DNA from: DATFVA01 sp963764235 | GTDB taxonomy: Bacteria; Bacteroidota; Ignavibacteria; Ignavibacteriales; Ignavibacteriaceae | Assembly (NCBI GenBank): GCA_963764235.1 | Contig: CAVXRO010000014.1 | Location: forward strand, 248,001-312,000 | DNA length: 64,000 bases | Direction of reading: 5' to 3' | Shown here: piece by piece, positions 8,208-17,328 of the stretch | Position numbering within the stretch: the first letter of the stretch is position 1 | Layout: the number at the start of each line of letters is the position of its first letter | Position numbers and translations under genes: made by a program | Notes under the pieces: model-generated | Told to the model about the DNA's origin: nothing | Database searches by the model: none | The model's input: only the letters and a program-made list of their open reading frames with translations

Positions 8208-9289
8208 ATGCTGTTCCAGGTAAGTTTCGGTGACGGTTATGCCGGGAGTGCGAAAATTGCTATTCTGAGTTCAGAACAGCTTATAAAAAAGGGTTATGAG
8301 CTGAGACTCTTTGCTTCAACAGGCTCCCTTACTGAAAGAAGAGCAAAGGAGAGAGGAATCGAGGTTATTTCTTTGAATTCTTCGGTGATTTTAAAGATAT
8401 ATATAAAAAGTTTAAGCTATACTTTAGCGAGTTAAATCCTTTTGCTGTGATTTCGTATCATTCGCTGGACAGAAAGCTGGGTCTGAATTTGAAAAGGGAA
8501 TTTAAAGATAAATTCCAGAATATTGCTTACCGTCAGAACATTACCAAAAGTGTTCCTGTTATAGGACCTCTCATCTACAACAGATATTTTGATTACCAGG
8601 TTGCATGCAGCGGAGGCGTAGCAGATAGCTTAATCAGGTCCGGTATCAGGAAGAAAAAAGTAAAGGTAATCCACAACGGAATTGAATTCCCTGAAAACAT
8701 AAATGAAATTAAGGGAGTGGAGGTTAAGAATAAATATTCGCTGAATGATAAAATAGTCCTGGGTCTATCCACATGGTTTCATAAAGAACGGAAGGGATTT
8801 GACATTCTCTTCAATGCATTCTCAAAGCTGGATGACAAGTTTATCCTGTTGATTATCGGCATACCTGAAGGACAGCAGAAAGAGGTGGCAGATTATGCGG
8901 CGGAATTCGGGATCAGCAGGGAGAAGATAATAATGCCGGGGTATGTTGACGATATCTGGAAGTATTACAAAGCAATGGATATATTTCTGCTGACTTCAAG
9001 ATCTGAAGGATTTTCACTGGCTCTACTTGAGGCAGGTATATCATCGCTCTCGTTGATAGCTTCCGATATTCCCGGCAATGATGAATTCATAAAAAATGGT
9101 GAGAACGGATTCTTATTCAGTCTTCATGATACAGATGAACTGGTAAGGATAATTAATCATTTAAGCAATGATCCTGCGTTGAGAAAAGACTTCGGCAGGA
9201 ATGCCTACGATGATGTTAAAAAGAATTTTACTATAAAAGCTCTTACAGGAAAGATGGATAATTTCCTTAAATCTATCGGTTATTTCTGA
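8208..9289 (+). CDS. Family 4 glycosyltransferase, broken by one frameshift
   Basis: The first part (8208-8435) begins MLFQVSFGDGYAGSAKIAIL after a GAAGGAG ribosome site and ends in an early stop. The second part (8447-9289) contains the GT4 core: KVKVIHNGIEF, LGLSTWFHKERKGFDILFNA, YKAMDIFLLTSRSEGFSLAL and ASDIPGNDEF. Moving back one base near 8375-8385 joins them through FFGDFKDIYKKFKLYFSELN, giving about 360 residues, a normal GT4 length. The break is equivalent to one missing base. It may be a sequence error or a real inactivation. The enzyme would use a nucleotide sugar in the surface-glycan pathway of the neighbouring genes. Its 3' end overlaps the convergent GT9 gene by 17 nt. Confidence 0.75.
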
Positions 9290-10307
9290 GTTTTAACATA
9301 TTACCGGCCAGTCTTTCAAAAGCTTCGAGAACTTTCTGATTTGAAAGCTGAAGCATACACTCGTGGTTATAGGGACATTCAAGATAGTTGCAGACGATAC
9401 AGAACAAATCATCTTTTAATACATAACCGGAAGTTGCGGAATACGGTCCATGTTTAGCCGGATCGGTGGGACCGAAAATTCCAAGTGTAGGGATTCCCAG
9501 TGCCGCAGCCATATGCATCGGACCTGAATCGTTTGCAAGTATAAAACCGCAGTTTTTAATAAGACCCGACATCTGTCTTAGTGATGTTTTAGGAGCCAGT
9601 ACTGTTCTGTCGGGAAAGTGATTCTTTATATAATCTGCATCATATTCGTCCCCGGGTCCCCATAAGATCAGAAAATTTACCTTATATTTTTTATTTATGA
9701 CAGAACATATTTCTATCCATTTTGATGCATCGCATCTTTTGGATGGCCAGCCGCCGGCAGGTATGATTCCTACCACAAGAGAATCCGACCTACAGTATTT
9801 TTTAATGAACCTCCTGCCGAATTCATCATCCTCTTCAGAAACATAGAAGTGCACATTCCGGGTATTGATTTCAACATTCAGCGGCTTAAGCAGCTCAAGA
9901 TTATGCTCGGCTGAATGATGATCGCCTCTTTCACTAGTAGCAAGAATGTTATAGGCATATTTCCTTCCACGGTAAGCATAACCGACCCTGTATTTAACCC
10001 CTGATAAAAAAGTGATCTGAGCCGATCTCGGGTTCGACCAGAGGTCAAGGATCATATCGTACTTTTCTTTCTTTATTCGCAGTGCGACCAGAAGAGGGAA
10101 TTCTGTTTCGTTCATTGTGAGAACTTTTCTTACAAACGGATTATTTTCAACGGACGCTTTAGCAAATTTTTCAGTAAGGTAATCAATTTCTGCATACGGA
10201 AAATGAGCTGTAAGGTTCTCAAGTATGATGGTTGAAAGTATAATATCCCCTATTCCGCGGGGTTTTATACATAAAATTCTCTTTATCTTATTTTTATCTA
10301 TCAGCAT
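9273..10307 (-). CDS. Glycosyltransferase family 9 (heptosyltransferase-like)
   Basis: The 344-residue GT-B enzyme opens with KRILCIKPRGIGDIILSTII, the GDxxxxTP-type start of ADP-heptose:LPS heptosyltransferases. It ends with GFILANDSGPMHMAAALGIP and GIFGPTDPAKHGPYS, the classic GT9 donor-site motifs. A four-cysteine segment, FCIVCNYLECPYNHEC, matches the same C-x2-C-x4-C-x5-C spacing in the fused GT9 at 6085-8106, so the two are probably paralogues acting on one glycan. No membrane segment is seen; a peripheral inner-membrane enzyme is expected. It lies 14 nt downstream of polA on the same strand and may be co-transcribed with it. Confidence 0.88.
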   Translation of the reverse strand: MLIDKNKIKRILCIKPRGIGDIILSTIILENLTAHFPYAEIDYLTEKFAKASVENNPFVRKVLTMNETEFPLLVALRIKKEKYDMILDLWSNPRSAQITFLSGVKYRVGYAYRGRKYAYNILATSERGDHHSAEHNLELLKPLNVEINTRNVHFYVSEEDDEFGRRFIKKYCRSDSLVVGIIPAGGWPSKRCDASKWIEICSVINKKYKVNFLILWGPGDEYDADYIKNHFPDRTVLAPKTSLRQMSGLIKNCGFILANDSGPMHMAAALGIPTLGIFGPTDPAKHGPYSATSGYVLKDDLFCIVCNYLECPYNHECMLQLSNQKVLEAFERLAGNMLKLRNNR

Positions 10308-10321
10308 TAAATGAGAATAGT

Positions 10322-13087
10322 TTAGTGAGCATCCAGCCAGTTTCCTCCGGTTCCTGTTTCAACTATTATCGGTACATTCATAGGAATTGCATTTTCCATT
10401 TTTTCCTTTACCATTTCCCTTACTTCATCTACTTCGTCTTTATAAACATCGAAAAGAAGCTCATCGTGTACCTGCAGAACCATCTTGGAAAGGGCTTTCA
10501 TTTTATTAAGTTCGTTATATATGTTTATCATTGCCACCTTTATCATATCGGCAGCCGTTCCCTGGATAGGCATATTTATAGCAACACGCTCTTCAAACTG
10601 ACGTACTACACGGTTGCTGCTGTTAATATTCCTGAGGAATCTTCTTCTGCCGTAAAGAGTTTCCGCATAGCCTTTCTCCCGTGCCTTCAGTACAGATTCA
10701 TCCATAAAGTGTTTAACACGTTTGAATGTATTAAAGTAGGTTTCAATAATTTCTTTTGCATGCGACTGCGTTATACCTAACCGTGTTTTCAATCCGAAAG
10801 GTCCTATTCCATAAAGTACTCCGAAATTTACTTCCTTGGCTCTTCTTCGCATTTCCGGAGTTACATCTTCAGGATCAACCATGAATACAAGTGCGGCGGT
10901 GCTTCTGTGAATATCCTCTCCACTCTTAAAGGCTCTTGTAAGTCCTTCATCGCCGGTTATACTCGCAAGTATGCGGAGTTCAATCTGACTGTAATCGGCG
11001 CTGAGGATCAGGTGATTTTTATCCCTGGGTACGAATGCTCTTCGTATTTCCTTACCCAATTCCGACCTAATAGGAATATTCTGAAGATTAGGATCATTGC
11101 TTGAGAGTCGTCCTGTAGACGCAACTGTCTGGTTGAAACTTGTATGAATTCTTCCTGTTTTGGGATGAATGAGAGCAGGAAGAGAGTCAGCATAAGTTGA
11201 CTTCAACTTAGCCACCTGTCTGAAGTCGAGGATGAGATCAATAATCTCATGCTCTCCGCGGAGATTTTCAAGTGATCTTGCGTCAGTAGAAAATCCTGTT
11301 TTTGTTTTCTTTCCTGTTCTGAGTTTAAGCTTATCAAACAATATCACCTGCAGCTGCTGAGGTGAGTTGATATTAAATTCCTCCCCGCAGCATTTATATA
11401 TTTTTTTGGTATACTCATTCATAAGCACCTGGAGATCTTTGCTGAAGAGGATAAGAGCATCCATGTCGATTCTGATACCTTCTCTTTCCATATCTTCAAG
11501 CACCGGAACAAGGGGGAACTCAACATCGTATGCAATTTTATTAAGCTTTTCCTTATTAAGTTCTGCTTCAAGTTTTTTATAAAGCCGGAAAGTGATATCT
11601 GAATCTTCGCAGGAGTAATTAGAAACTGTATCCAGATCAGCCTCAAATATCTTAGATGGATCCTTTTTTGCTCCGATCAGGTCAGAAAGGGGAATAGGTT
11701 TGTAATTCAGATATTTTACCGAAAGTTCGTCCATTCCATGTTTCTGGTCGGGATCGATAACATAGCTCGCCAGCATGGTATCGAAATAAAAGTTCTCAAC
11801 TTCAATGCCGCGGCTGCGGAGCACAGAGATATCGAACTTACCATTCTGGCAGACCTTTTTAATTTTCTTATTTTCAAAAACAGGTTTGAATATTTTTATG
11901 AACTCGCTTAGGCGAAGCCTGTCTTTTACTGTCTCAGGAATTTCCTTTTCATTCTCAAAAGCATTCAGGGCTACATAATATCCCTCATTATCCTTCGTTG
12001 AGAAAGAAACTCCTGCAAGCTTCAGCATAAAATGGTCGAGGCTGTTGGTTTCGGTATCGAACACGAAGAGGTCTGTCTTTTCTAACTTAGCTGCCAGTTT
12101 TTTAGCTTCTGCATCAGTTTTAATCAATTTATAACTGACCTTCTTCTCATTGAAGGTTTCCGCTTCAGGAGTAATAGTTTTTATTTCCTCACCTTTACCC
12201 CCGCCGTTTCTTTCATAAAAATTTAAAAAACGGCTGTAAAGATTCTTAAACTCTACCTGAAGGAATATTTCCCTGAGCTTATCAAAATCGGGTTCTGTTA
12301 ATTTTGCTTTTTCAAAATCAAATTCCAGAGGTACTTCACAGTGTATTGTTGCCAGCTCCTTGGAGATAATTGCGTTTGCTTCTCCGGCAACCAGTTTATT
12401 CTTTAATGCGGGTTTTTCTATCTCCTCAATATGCTCATATATGCTTTCAACCGAGCCGTATTTCTGGATTAAAGGAATTGCAGTTTTAGGTCCTATCCCT
12501 GCGATACCGGGTATGTCATCAGACTTATCCCCTATAAGTGCGAGGTAATCTATCATCTGGATAGGTTCAAATCCAAATTCATCCCTGACCTTCTGTATAT
12601 CATAAAAGACAATTTCTTCAGTTGATTTACCAGGTCTGACAATCACAACCTTTTCAGTTACCAATTGGTTGAAGTCCTTATCGGGTGTAATGACAAATGA
12701 TTCGAGTCCAGCTTCCTCTGCTTTACAGACTGCCGTACCTATAATATCATCTGCTTCATATCCCGGCATTATATAGAGGGGGATATTCATCGCAGTGATG
12801 ATCTCCTTGATCCTTGCGATCTGCGGAATCATATCCTCCGGCATCTCAGCTCTTGATGCTTTGTAGCCTTCATATTTCTCGTGACGGAAGGTTTTTTCCT
12901 TCGAGTCAAATGCTACAGAAAGATAATCCGGTTTGGTGTCTTCAAGTATCTTTAACAGCTGATTCAGGAAGCCGTAAACGGCGGAAGTGGGTTCGCCTTT
13001 TGTAGACACAAGGGGACGGTTGATGAAGACGAAATAAGCTTTATATGCTAAAGCCATAGCATCAATTATTACAAACTTTTTACTCAT
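10322..13087 (-). CDS. polA: DNA polymerase I
   Basis: The 921-residue protein has all three Pol I domains. Residues 1 to about 295 are the 5'-3' flap nuclease (YEADDIIGTAV, LIGDKSDDIPGIAGIGPKTA). About 330-515 is a 3'-5' exonuclease that looks intact: FDTETNSLD near residue 343, CQNGKFDISVL, and the exo III motif YSCEDSD. The polymerase follows with motif A DYSQIELRI (about 696), motif B RRAKEVNFGVLYG (about 749) and motif C QVHDELLFDV (about 874). It should fill gaps and remove RNA primers, with proofreading. It is transcribed away from the spacer that carries the 11-bp repeat array and reads into a GT9 gene 14 nt downstream. Confidence 0.98.
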   Translation of the reverse strand: MSKKFVIIDAMALAYKAYFVFINRPLVSTKGEPTSAVYGFLNQLLKILEDTKPDYLSVAFDSKEKTFRHEKYEGYKASRAEMPEDMIPQIARIKEIITAMNIPLYIMPGYEADDIIGTAVCKAEEAGLESFVITPDKDFNQLVTEKVVIVRPGKSTEEIVFYDIQKVRDEFGFEPIQMIDYLALIGDKSDDIPGIAGIGPKTAIPLIQKYGSVESIYEHIEEIEKPALKNKLVAGEANAIISKELATIHCEVPLEFDFEKAKLTEPDFDKLREIFLQVEFKNLYSRFLNFYERNGGGKGEEIKTITPEAETFNEKKVSYKLIKTDAEAKKLAAKLEKTDLFVFDTETNSLDHFMLKLAGVSFSTKDNEGYYVALNAFENEKEIPETVKDRLRLSEFIKIFKPVFENKKIKKVCQNGKFDISVLRSRGIEVENFYFDTMLASYVIDPDQKHGMDELSVKYLNYKPIPLSDLIGAKKDPSKIFEADLDTVSNYSCEDSDITFRLYKKLEAELNKEKLNKIAYDVEFPLVPVLEDMEREGIRIDMDALILFSKDLQVLMNEYTKKIYKCCGEEFNINSPQQLQVILFDKLKLRTGKKTKTGFSTDARSLENLRGEHEIIDLILDFRQVAKLKSTYADSLPALIHPKTGRIHTSFNQTVASTGRLSSNDPNLQNIPIRSELGKEIRRAFVPRDKNHLILSADYSQIELRILASITGDEGLTRAFKSGEDIHRSTAALVFMVDPEDVTPEMRRRAKEVNFGVLYGIGPFGLKTRLGITQSHAKEIIETYFNTFKRVKHFMDESVLKAREKGYAETLYGRRRFLRNINSSNRVVRQFEERVAINMPIQGTAADMIKVAMINIYNELNKMKALSKMVLQVHDELLFDVYKDEVDEVREMVKEKMENAIPMNVPIIVETGTGGNWLDAH

Positions 13088-13577
13088 ATTTTCTCATCGG
13101 TTAAATTCTGAGGTGCCGCTAAGGGAGAATTCTATATTATTAACAAAAATAAAAATAAGTGTTCTTACTTCAAATTCAATAAAAAAGGTCCCGTCGATGA
13201 TTTATATATGGAGAAAGATATCTGGAGTTTACAGTTGTTAAGACGTATTCAGAACGTTTTCAAAACGTTTTCAGAACGTATACAGAACGTTTTCAGATGC
13301 TTACAAGGTGGTAATTGGACGGCTTTGAACTTCTAAAAAAGCACTTGCACCAAGCATTTTTAAGTGGTTTCTTTTAGGTTATAAAGCATTGGAAGGCATA
13401 GGGGACTGAAAGTAAATTAAGAATTATTATTTGATATTAACATACATATAAAATTTTAATTTGTCTGATCAAGTATTATCTTTCGCACGATTGTTTGCGG
13501 AATTATTAAAAACCTGAATAACTTTATGGAAGCTAATTTATTGTTATATTCGGATTTTCGAACTATCTGCGTTATTG
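13088..13577. other. Divergent spacer between polA and kup
   Basis: This 490-bp non-coding stretch is the longest gap in the window. It must hold the promoters of polA (minus) and kup (plus). The notable content is the 11-bp tandem array listed separately. The remainder is AT-rich. I found no tRNA-like fold, no clear terminator and no open frame longer than about 15 codons next to a ribosome site. Confidence 0.6.
13237..13302. repeat. 11-bp tandem repeat array, unit TTCAGAACGTT
   Basis: Consecutive 11-nt units are TTCAGAACGTT (13248), TTCAAAACGTT (13259), TTCAGAACGTA (13270), TACAGAACGTT (13281), then weaker TTCAGATGCTT (13292). A degenerate unit GTTAAGACGTA precedes them at 13237. Four units are near-identical. 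The core AACGTT is self-complementary, and 11 bp is close to one helical turn, so the cores would face the same side of DNA. The array lies about 160 nt upstream of polA and about 275 nt upstream of kup. It could be a multi-site operator or a simple variable-number repeat. The repeat is seen directly; the role is unknown. Confidence 0.8.
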
Positions 13578-15401
13578 ATGGCTAAAAGCACCTTTAAATT
13601 CTCTTCTTTCAAAGACATTGTTAAGGCAATGGGACTGGTTTTCGGCGATATCGGAACCAGCCCTATATATACGCTTACTGTTATTTTCACACTTACCCGG
13701 CCTACTTACGGCAACCTGATGGGAGCACTTTCTCTCATCTTCTGGTCGCTTATAATACTTGTAACAGTTGAATATGCCTGGCTGGCTATGAGTCTCAGTA
13801 TTAAAGGCGAGGGCGGGATCATTGTACTGAAGGAAATCCTTGCAAAAAGTGTGAAAACCGGGAGAAGGGCGGGTTTTGCATCCTTTCTGGGATTTGTAGG
13901 TGTATCTCTCCTGATGGGTGACGGCGCTATTACGCCCGCAATCAGTATTCTTTCCGCTGTGGAAGGATTACAACTAATTCCATCAGTAGGTCATATCAAC
14001 GTAAATGCAATAATTCTTATAACCTGTGTAATTACTGTTCTCCTATTTGTTTTTCAATCCCGGGGTACCGATAAAGTCTCTTCTTCCTTCGGACCCATAA
14101 TGATTATCTGGTTCTCAGCTCTTCTGCTGTCGGGAATTTATTCCCTGATTAAGATGCCGGGAGTGCTGGCAGCGGTTAGTCCTCATTATGCCGTGGAGTT
14201 TATGCTCCACAATGGATGGACAGGTTTCTTTGTACTGAGTGAGGTAATATTGTGCGCAACAGGAGGTGAGGCACTTTATGCCGATATGGGACATCTCGGC
14301 AGTCAGCCTATAAGGCATGCATGGTACTTTGTGTTCTTTGCTCTTGTTATAAATTATTTCGGGCAGGGAGCATATCTTCTTTCTTCTCAGAATACAGAAT
14401 ATGTCCTTTTCGGGATGATAAAGTCTATATCAGATATCTTTTATGTCCCTTTCCTTATCCTTACTCTGCTAGCAACTATTATTGCATCACAAGCTATGAT
14501 AAGTGCTGTTATGAGTCTTGTATACCAGGGAATAACTACAAGAATTTTCCCATTGATGAAGGTAAAATATACATCCACACACCTTAAATCTCAGATTTAC
14601 ATAGGTGTGGTTAACTGGGTGCTGCTGATAGCTGTATTGTTTATGATATTCTTTTTCCAGAAATCGGACAACCTGGCTGCCGCATACGGACTTGCAGTAA
14701 CAGCAACGATGACCATCAGTGCAATGTTCATGATCTGGATATTTAAGATTGAAAGTAAAAAAGCTAAAATGAGTATTGCCGCTCTGGTTTTTCTGGTTGA
14801 CCTTCTATTCCTGGTTGCAGTAATGAATAAAATTCCTCACGGAGGGTACTGGTCAATTATCGTGGCGCTTATTCCGTTCCTGGTTATCCAGTTATGGTCA
14901 TCGGGCCATAAAGCAATGTACCGCTCATTTCGTCCCCTGCCTTTTGATGTATTTAAAGAGAGCTATGAACAGATCTACAGGCTTGGAAATAATATAAACG
15001 GAACAGCACTATTCTTTACGAAGGACCTCAATAATGTACCGCCGTATATAGTTCACTGTATAATCAGGGGTAATATCATCTACGAGAGGAATATACTGGT
15101 TTCAATACAGACTACTGATTCTCCCTATGGTACATCTTTCAATAAGATTGATAACCTTGCGCATGGCCTCTCGGGAATAATAATTCAAACCGGGTATATG
15201 GAATTTGTAGATATTCCTCATTTGTTAAAAGCCAACGGTATAACTGAAAAGGTCATTTTCTACGGCGCTGAAGATATAGTTACTAATAAGATCTGGCTGA
15301 AAATTTTTGCCACTTTAAAAAAAATCGCACCGAACTTTGTCGCGTTTTACAAGCTACATTACAATAAACTGCATGGTGTAACAACCAGGCTAGAATTATA
15401 A
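13578..15401 (+). CDS. kup: Potassium uptake protein, KUP/HAK family
   Basis: The 607-residue protein is a low-affinity K+ symporter of the inner membrane. It begins MAKSTFKFSSFKDIVKAMGL and has the KUP hallmark GLVFGDIGTSPIYTLTVIF, followed by about 12 hydrophobic segments (SLLMGDGAITPAISILSAVE and GGEALYADMGHLG are conserved family stretches) and a cytosolic C-terminal tail from about residue 450. A TTG one codon upstream (13575) is an alternative start, but the ATG at 13578 is preferred. It is the first plus-strand gene after the divergent spacer. No riboswitch resembling the c-di-AMP class was recognised upstream, though I could not fold the leader. Confidence 0.95.
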   Translation: MAKSTFKFSSFKDIVKAMGLVFGDIGTSPIYTLTVIFTLTRPTYGNLMGALSLIFWSLIILVTVEYAWLAMSLSIKGEGGIIVLKEILAKSVKTGRRAGFASFLGFVGVSLLMGDGAITPAISILSAVEGLQLIPSVGHINVNAIILITCVITVLLFVFQSRGTDKVSSSFGPIMIIWFSALLLSGIYSLIKMPGVLAAVSPHYAVEFMLHNGWTGFFVLSEVILCATGGEALYADMGHLGSQPIRHAWYFVFFALVINYFGQGAYLLSSQNTEYVLFGMIKSISDIFYVPFLILTLLATIIASQAMISAVMSLVYQGITTRIFPLMKVKYTSTHLKSQIYIGVVNWVLLIAVLFMIFFFQKSDNLAAAYGLAVTATMTISAMFMIWIFKIESKKAKMSIAALVFLVDLLFLVAVMNKIPHGGYWSIIVALIPFLVIQLWSSGHKAMYRSFRPLPFDVFKESYEQIYRLGNNINGTALFFTKDLNNVPPYIVHCIIRGNIIYERNILVSIQTTDSPYGTSFNKIDNLAHGLSGIIIQTGYMEFVDIPHLLKANGITEKVIFYGAEDIVTNKIWLKIFATLKKIAPNFVAFYKLHYNKLHGVTTRLEL

Positions 15402-15424
15402 TTTTCATTATCCGCACAAACAAG

Positions 15425-16474
15425 ATGAAAACTGCCTCAATCCTTCTGACCATTTTATTCATCTCATTCAACTCTCTTGCACAGGAAAGCGGGCAGGATA
15501 CTCTCTTTGTTGCTTCATGGAATCTGGAGAATCTTTTTGATACGGTACATGATAGTCTTAAAAATGATGAGGAATTTCTTCCCGACAGTATTAAACGCTG
15601 GGATAATGCTAAACTGGAAAAGAAATTATATAACCTTTCAAGGGTAATAAAATCAATGAATGAGAACAGGGGTCCGGATATTCTCGGTGTTGTGGAAGTT
15701 GAACACCAGGCTTTACTCGATAGTATGATTAATAAGTTCCTTCCTGGATTGAATTATTCATCAGCATATCTTGAATCGCCCGATAACCGGGGGATTGATA
15801 ATGGATTAATATACAGAAATGATCTGTTTAAGGTACTTTCTGTGACGGGAGACACCATTCATCTGTCTGACGGATACCCCACACGGCTTATTTTCGGCGT
15901 CACTCTGCTTGATGATAAAAAAGATACTCTTTACGTATTCGTAAACCACTGGCCGAGCAGAAGAGGAGGAGAGAGTGAATCTGAAATAAACAGGATTAAT
16001 GCGGCAGGTATATTGAAGAAAAATGTTGACCGGATATTTTCATTAAATCATAAATCCTCCATAATTATTATGGGTGATTTCAATGACGAACCGACAAACA
16101 GTTCAATCCTGAATACGTTAGGTGCTCAGCCGATATTATGTGATACTCTACCGGATAGTTTCAGCGAAAACAATCCCGATGAATTATACAACCTTGCATA
16201 CGAACCTTATAATGAAGGCCTGGGAACTTACAAGTACAGGAATGATTGGAACATGCTCGATCAGATCATAGTAACCCGTGCATTATTAACGGGTGAAAAA
16301 ATGCACTATTTATGCGGCTCATTTAAAATATATAAACCTGATTTTATCGTTGAACAGACAGGGAAATATGCCGGATCACCTTTTCCCACATACGGGGGAA
16401 ACCGGTACCTTGGAGGATACAGCGACCATTTTCCGGTAACTGCAAAGTTTATTGTAAATCAGCAGGAGGATTAA
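15425..16474 (+). CDS. Secreted endonuclease/exonuclease/phosphatase family protein
   Basis: The 349-residue protein begins with a signal peptide, KTASILLTILFISFNSLAQ, with cleavage probably after LAQ or nearby. The rest is an EEP fold: VASWNLENLFDT (metal-binding Asn/Glu region), LGVVEVEHQ, FVNHWPSRRGG, IIMGDFNDEP and GYSDHFPVTAKF, which supply the catalytic Asp, Asn and His. The family includes DNases, sphingomyelinases and inositol phosphatases. The secreted location suggests nuclease or phosphodiesterase activity outside the cytoplasm, but the substrate cannot be told. It lies 23 nt after kup and 1 nt before the SDR gene. Confidence 0.85.
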   Translation: MKTASILLTILFISFNSLAQESGQDTLFVASWNLENLFDTVHDSLKNDEEFLPDSIKRWDNAKLEKKLYNLSRVIKSMNENRGPDILGVVEVEHQALLDSMINKFLPGLNYSSAYLESPDNRGIDNGLIYRNDLFKVLSVTGDTIHLSDGYPTRLIFGVTLLDDKKDTLYVFVNHWPSRRGGESESEINRINAAGILKKNVDRIFSLNHKSSIIIMGDFNDEPTNSSILNTLGAQPILCDTLPDSFSENNPDELYNLAYEPYNEGLGTYKYRNDWNMLDQIIVTRALLTGEKMHYLCGSFKIYKPDFIVEQTGKYAGSPFPTYGGNRYLGGYSDHFPVTAKFIVNQQED

Positions 16475-16475
16475 A

Positions 16476-17174
16476 ATGAAGAGAGAAGTGCTGATCTTTG
16501 GGGCAAATGGAGCCCTTGGAAAGGGCGTAACATTGGCCTTACAAAAAAAGAATTATAACAAAGTTTATCTTTTCGATTTCAATATTGAAGAACAGGATAC
16601 TGCCGGCGGATCTGCTAAGAAAATTAACATCGGGGACCTTTCTATAGAGAAAAATGTGGAAGACGCTTTTAAGAAGATTGATCCCTCGAAGGAGAAACTG
16701 TTTTTCCTATACAGTACTGTAGGAGGGTTTGCTGGTGGAAAAAAAATAATGGATACAGAAGAAGACGAATGGAACAGGATGATGAACATGAATCTGAAAA
16801 CGAACTTTTACATAGCAAAATATTTTTCAAATCTGGTGGAGAAATCTGCAGGCGGATCAATATGTTTCACAGCGGCAGAGACAGGCTTGAATGCAGAAGC
16901 GGAAAAAGGGGCATACGGAGTATCAAAAAGCGCATTGATTCACCTTGTTAAAACGCTCTCAATCGAGGGAAACGCTCTTAATCTTAGTGCAAATGCAATT
17001 GCGCCCTATATAATAGATACCCCTGCCAACAGGGAATGGATGAAGAACGGAGATTACAGCAAGTGGATAAAACCGGAAGAAATTGGTAATTTGGCACATA
17101 GTCTTTTCGAAAACTTCAACTTCGTATCGGGAAATATTTTGAGGCTGACATCAAGATTTAATGTTCGTTTCTAG
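16476..17174 (+). CDS. Short-chain dehydrogenase/reductase family protein
   Basis: The 232-residue protein follows an AGGAGG ribosome site. It starts KREVLIFGANGALGKGVTLA, the Rossmann glycine motif that binds NAD(P)H, and has the YxxxK catalytic pair in GAYGVSKSALIHLVKTLS near residue 147. A serine-type partner may lie in the SICFTAAE strand. The short length and overall pattern are close to dihydropteridine reductase-like SDRs, but the substrate is not identifiable. It abuts the EEP gene and is followed by a 154-nt spacer with a promoter candidate, so the operon probably ends here. Confidence 0.85.
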   Translation: MKREVLIFGANGALGKGVTLALQKKNYNKVYLFDFNIEEQDTAGGSAKKINIGDLSIEKNVEDAFKKIDPSKEKLFFLYSTVGGFAGGKKIMDTEEDEWNRMMNMNLKTNFYIAKYFSNLVEKSAGGSICFTAAETGLNAEAEKGAYGVSKSALIHLVKTLSIEGNALNLSANAIAPYIIDTPANREWMKNGDYSKWIKPEEIGNLAHSLFENFNFVSGNILRLTSRFNVRF

Positions 17175-17218
17175 GCTTTAATTAGGAATTTTAGTTAAAT
17201 TTACTACCTAAATATTTA

Positions 17219-17247
17219 TTGACTTTGTTTTTCGAAATAGTTATTGT
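17219..17247 (+). promoter_or_regulatory. Candidate promoter for exbB operon
   Basis: TTGACT (17219-17224) and TATTGT (17242-17247) are separated by 17 nt in the 154-nt gap before exbB. The resulting leader would be about 75 nt and ends in a strong AGGAGG ribosome site. Bacteroidota often use a different promoter consensus, so this is a suggestion from pattern only. Confidence 0.35.
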
Positions 17248-17328
17248 AACGAGGTCTTTTTAAGAAATTTATTGGAGCCTATCTCTCCTCAAAAGATCAT
17301 TTTTTAATTTATTAGGAGGTTACTATAT

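Noticed and set aside
10325..10780. A 151-codon plus-strand open frame opposite polA
   Set aside because: It is antisense to the conserved polymerase domain and His/Phe/Tyr-rich in a way expected from reverse reading.
13237..13302. CRISPR-like array
   Set aside because: Units are 11 bp and contiguous with no spacers, and no cas gene is present.
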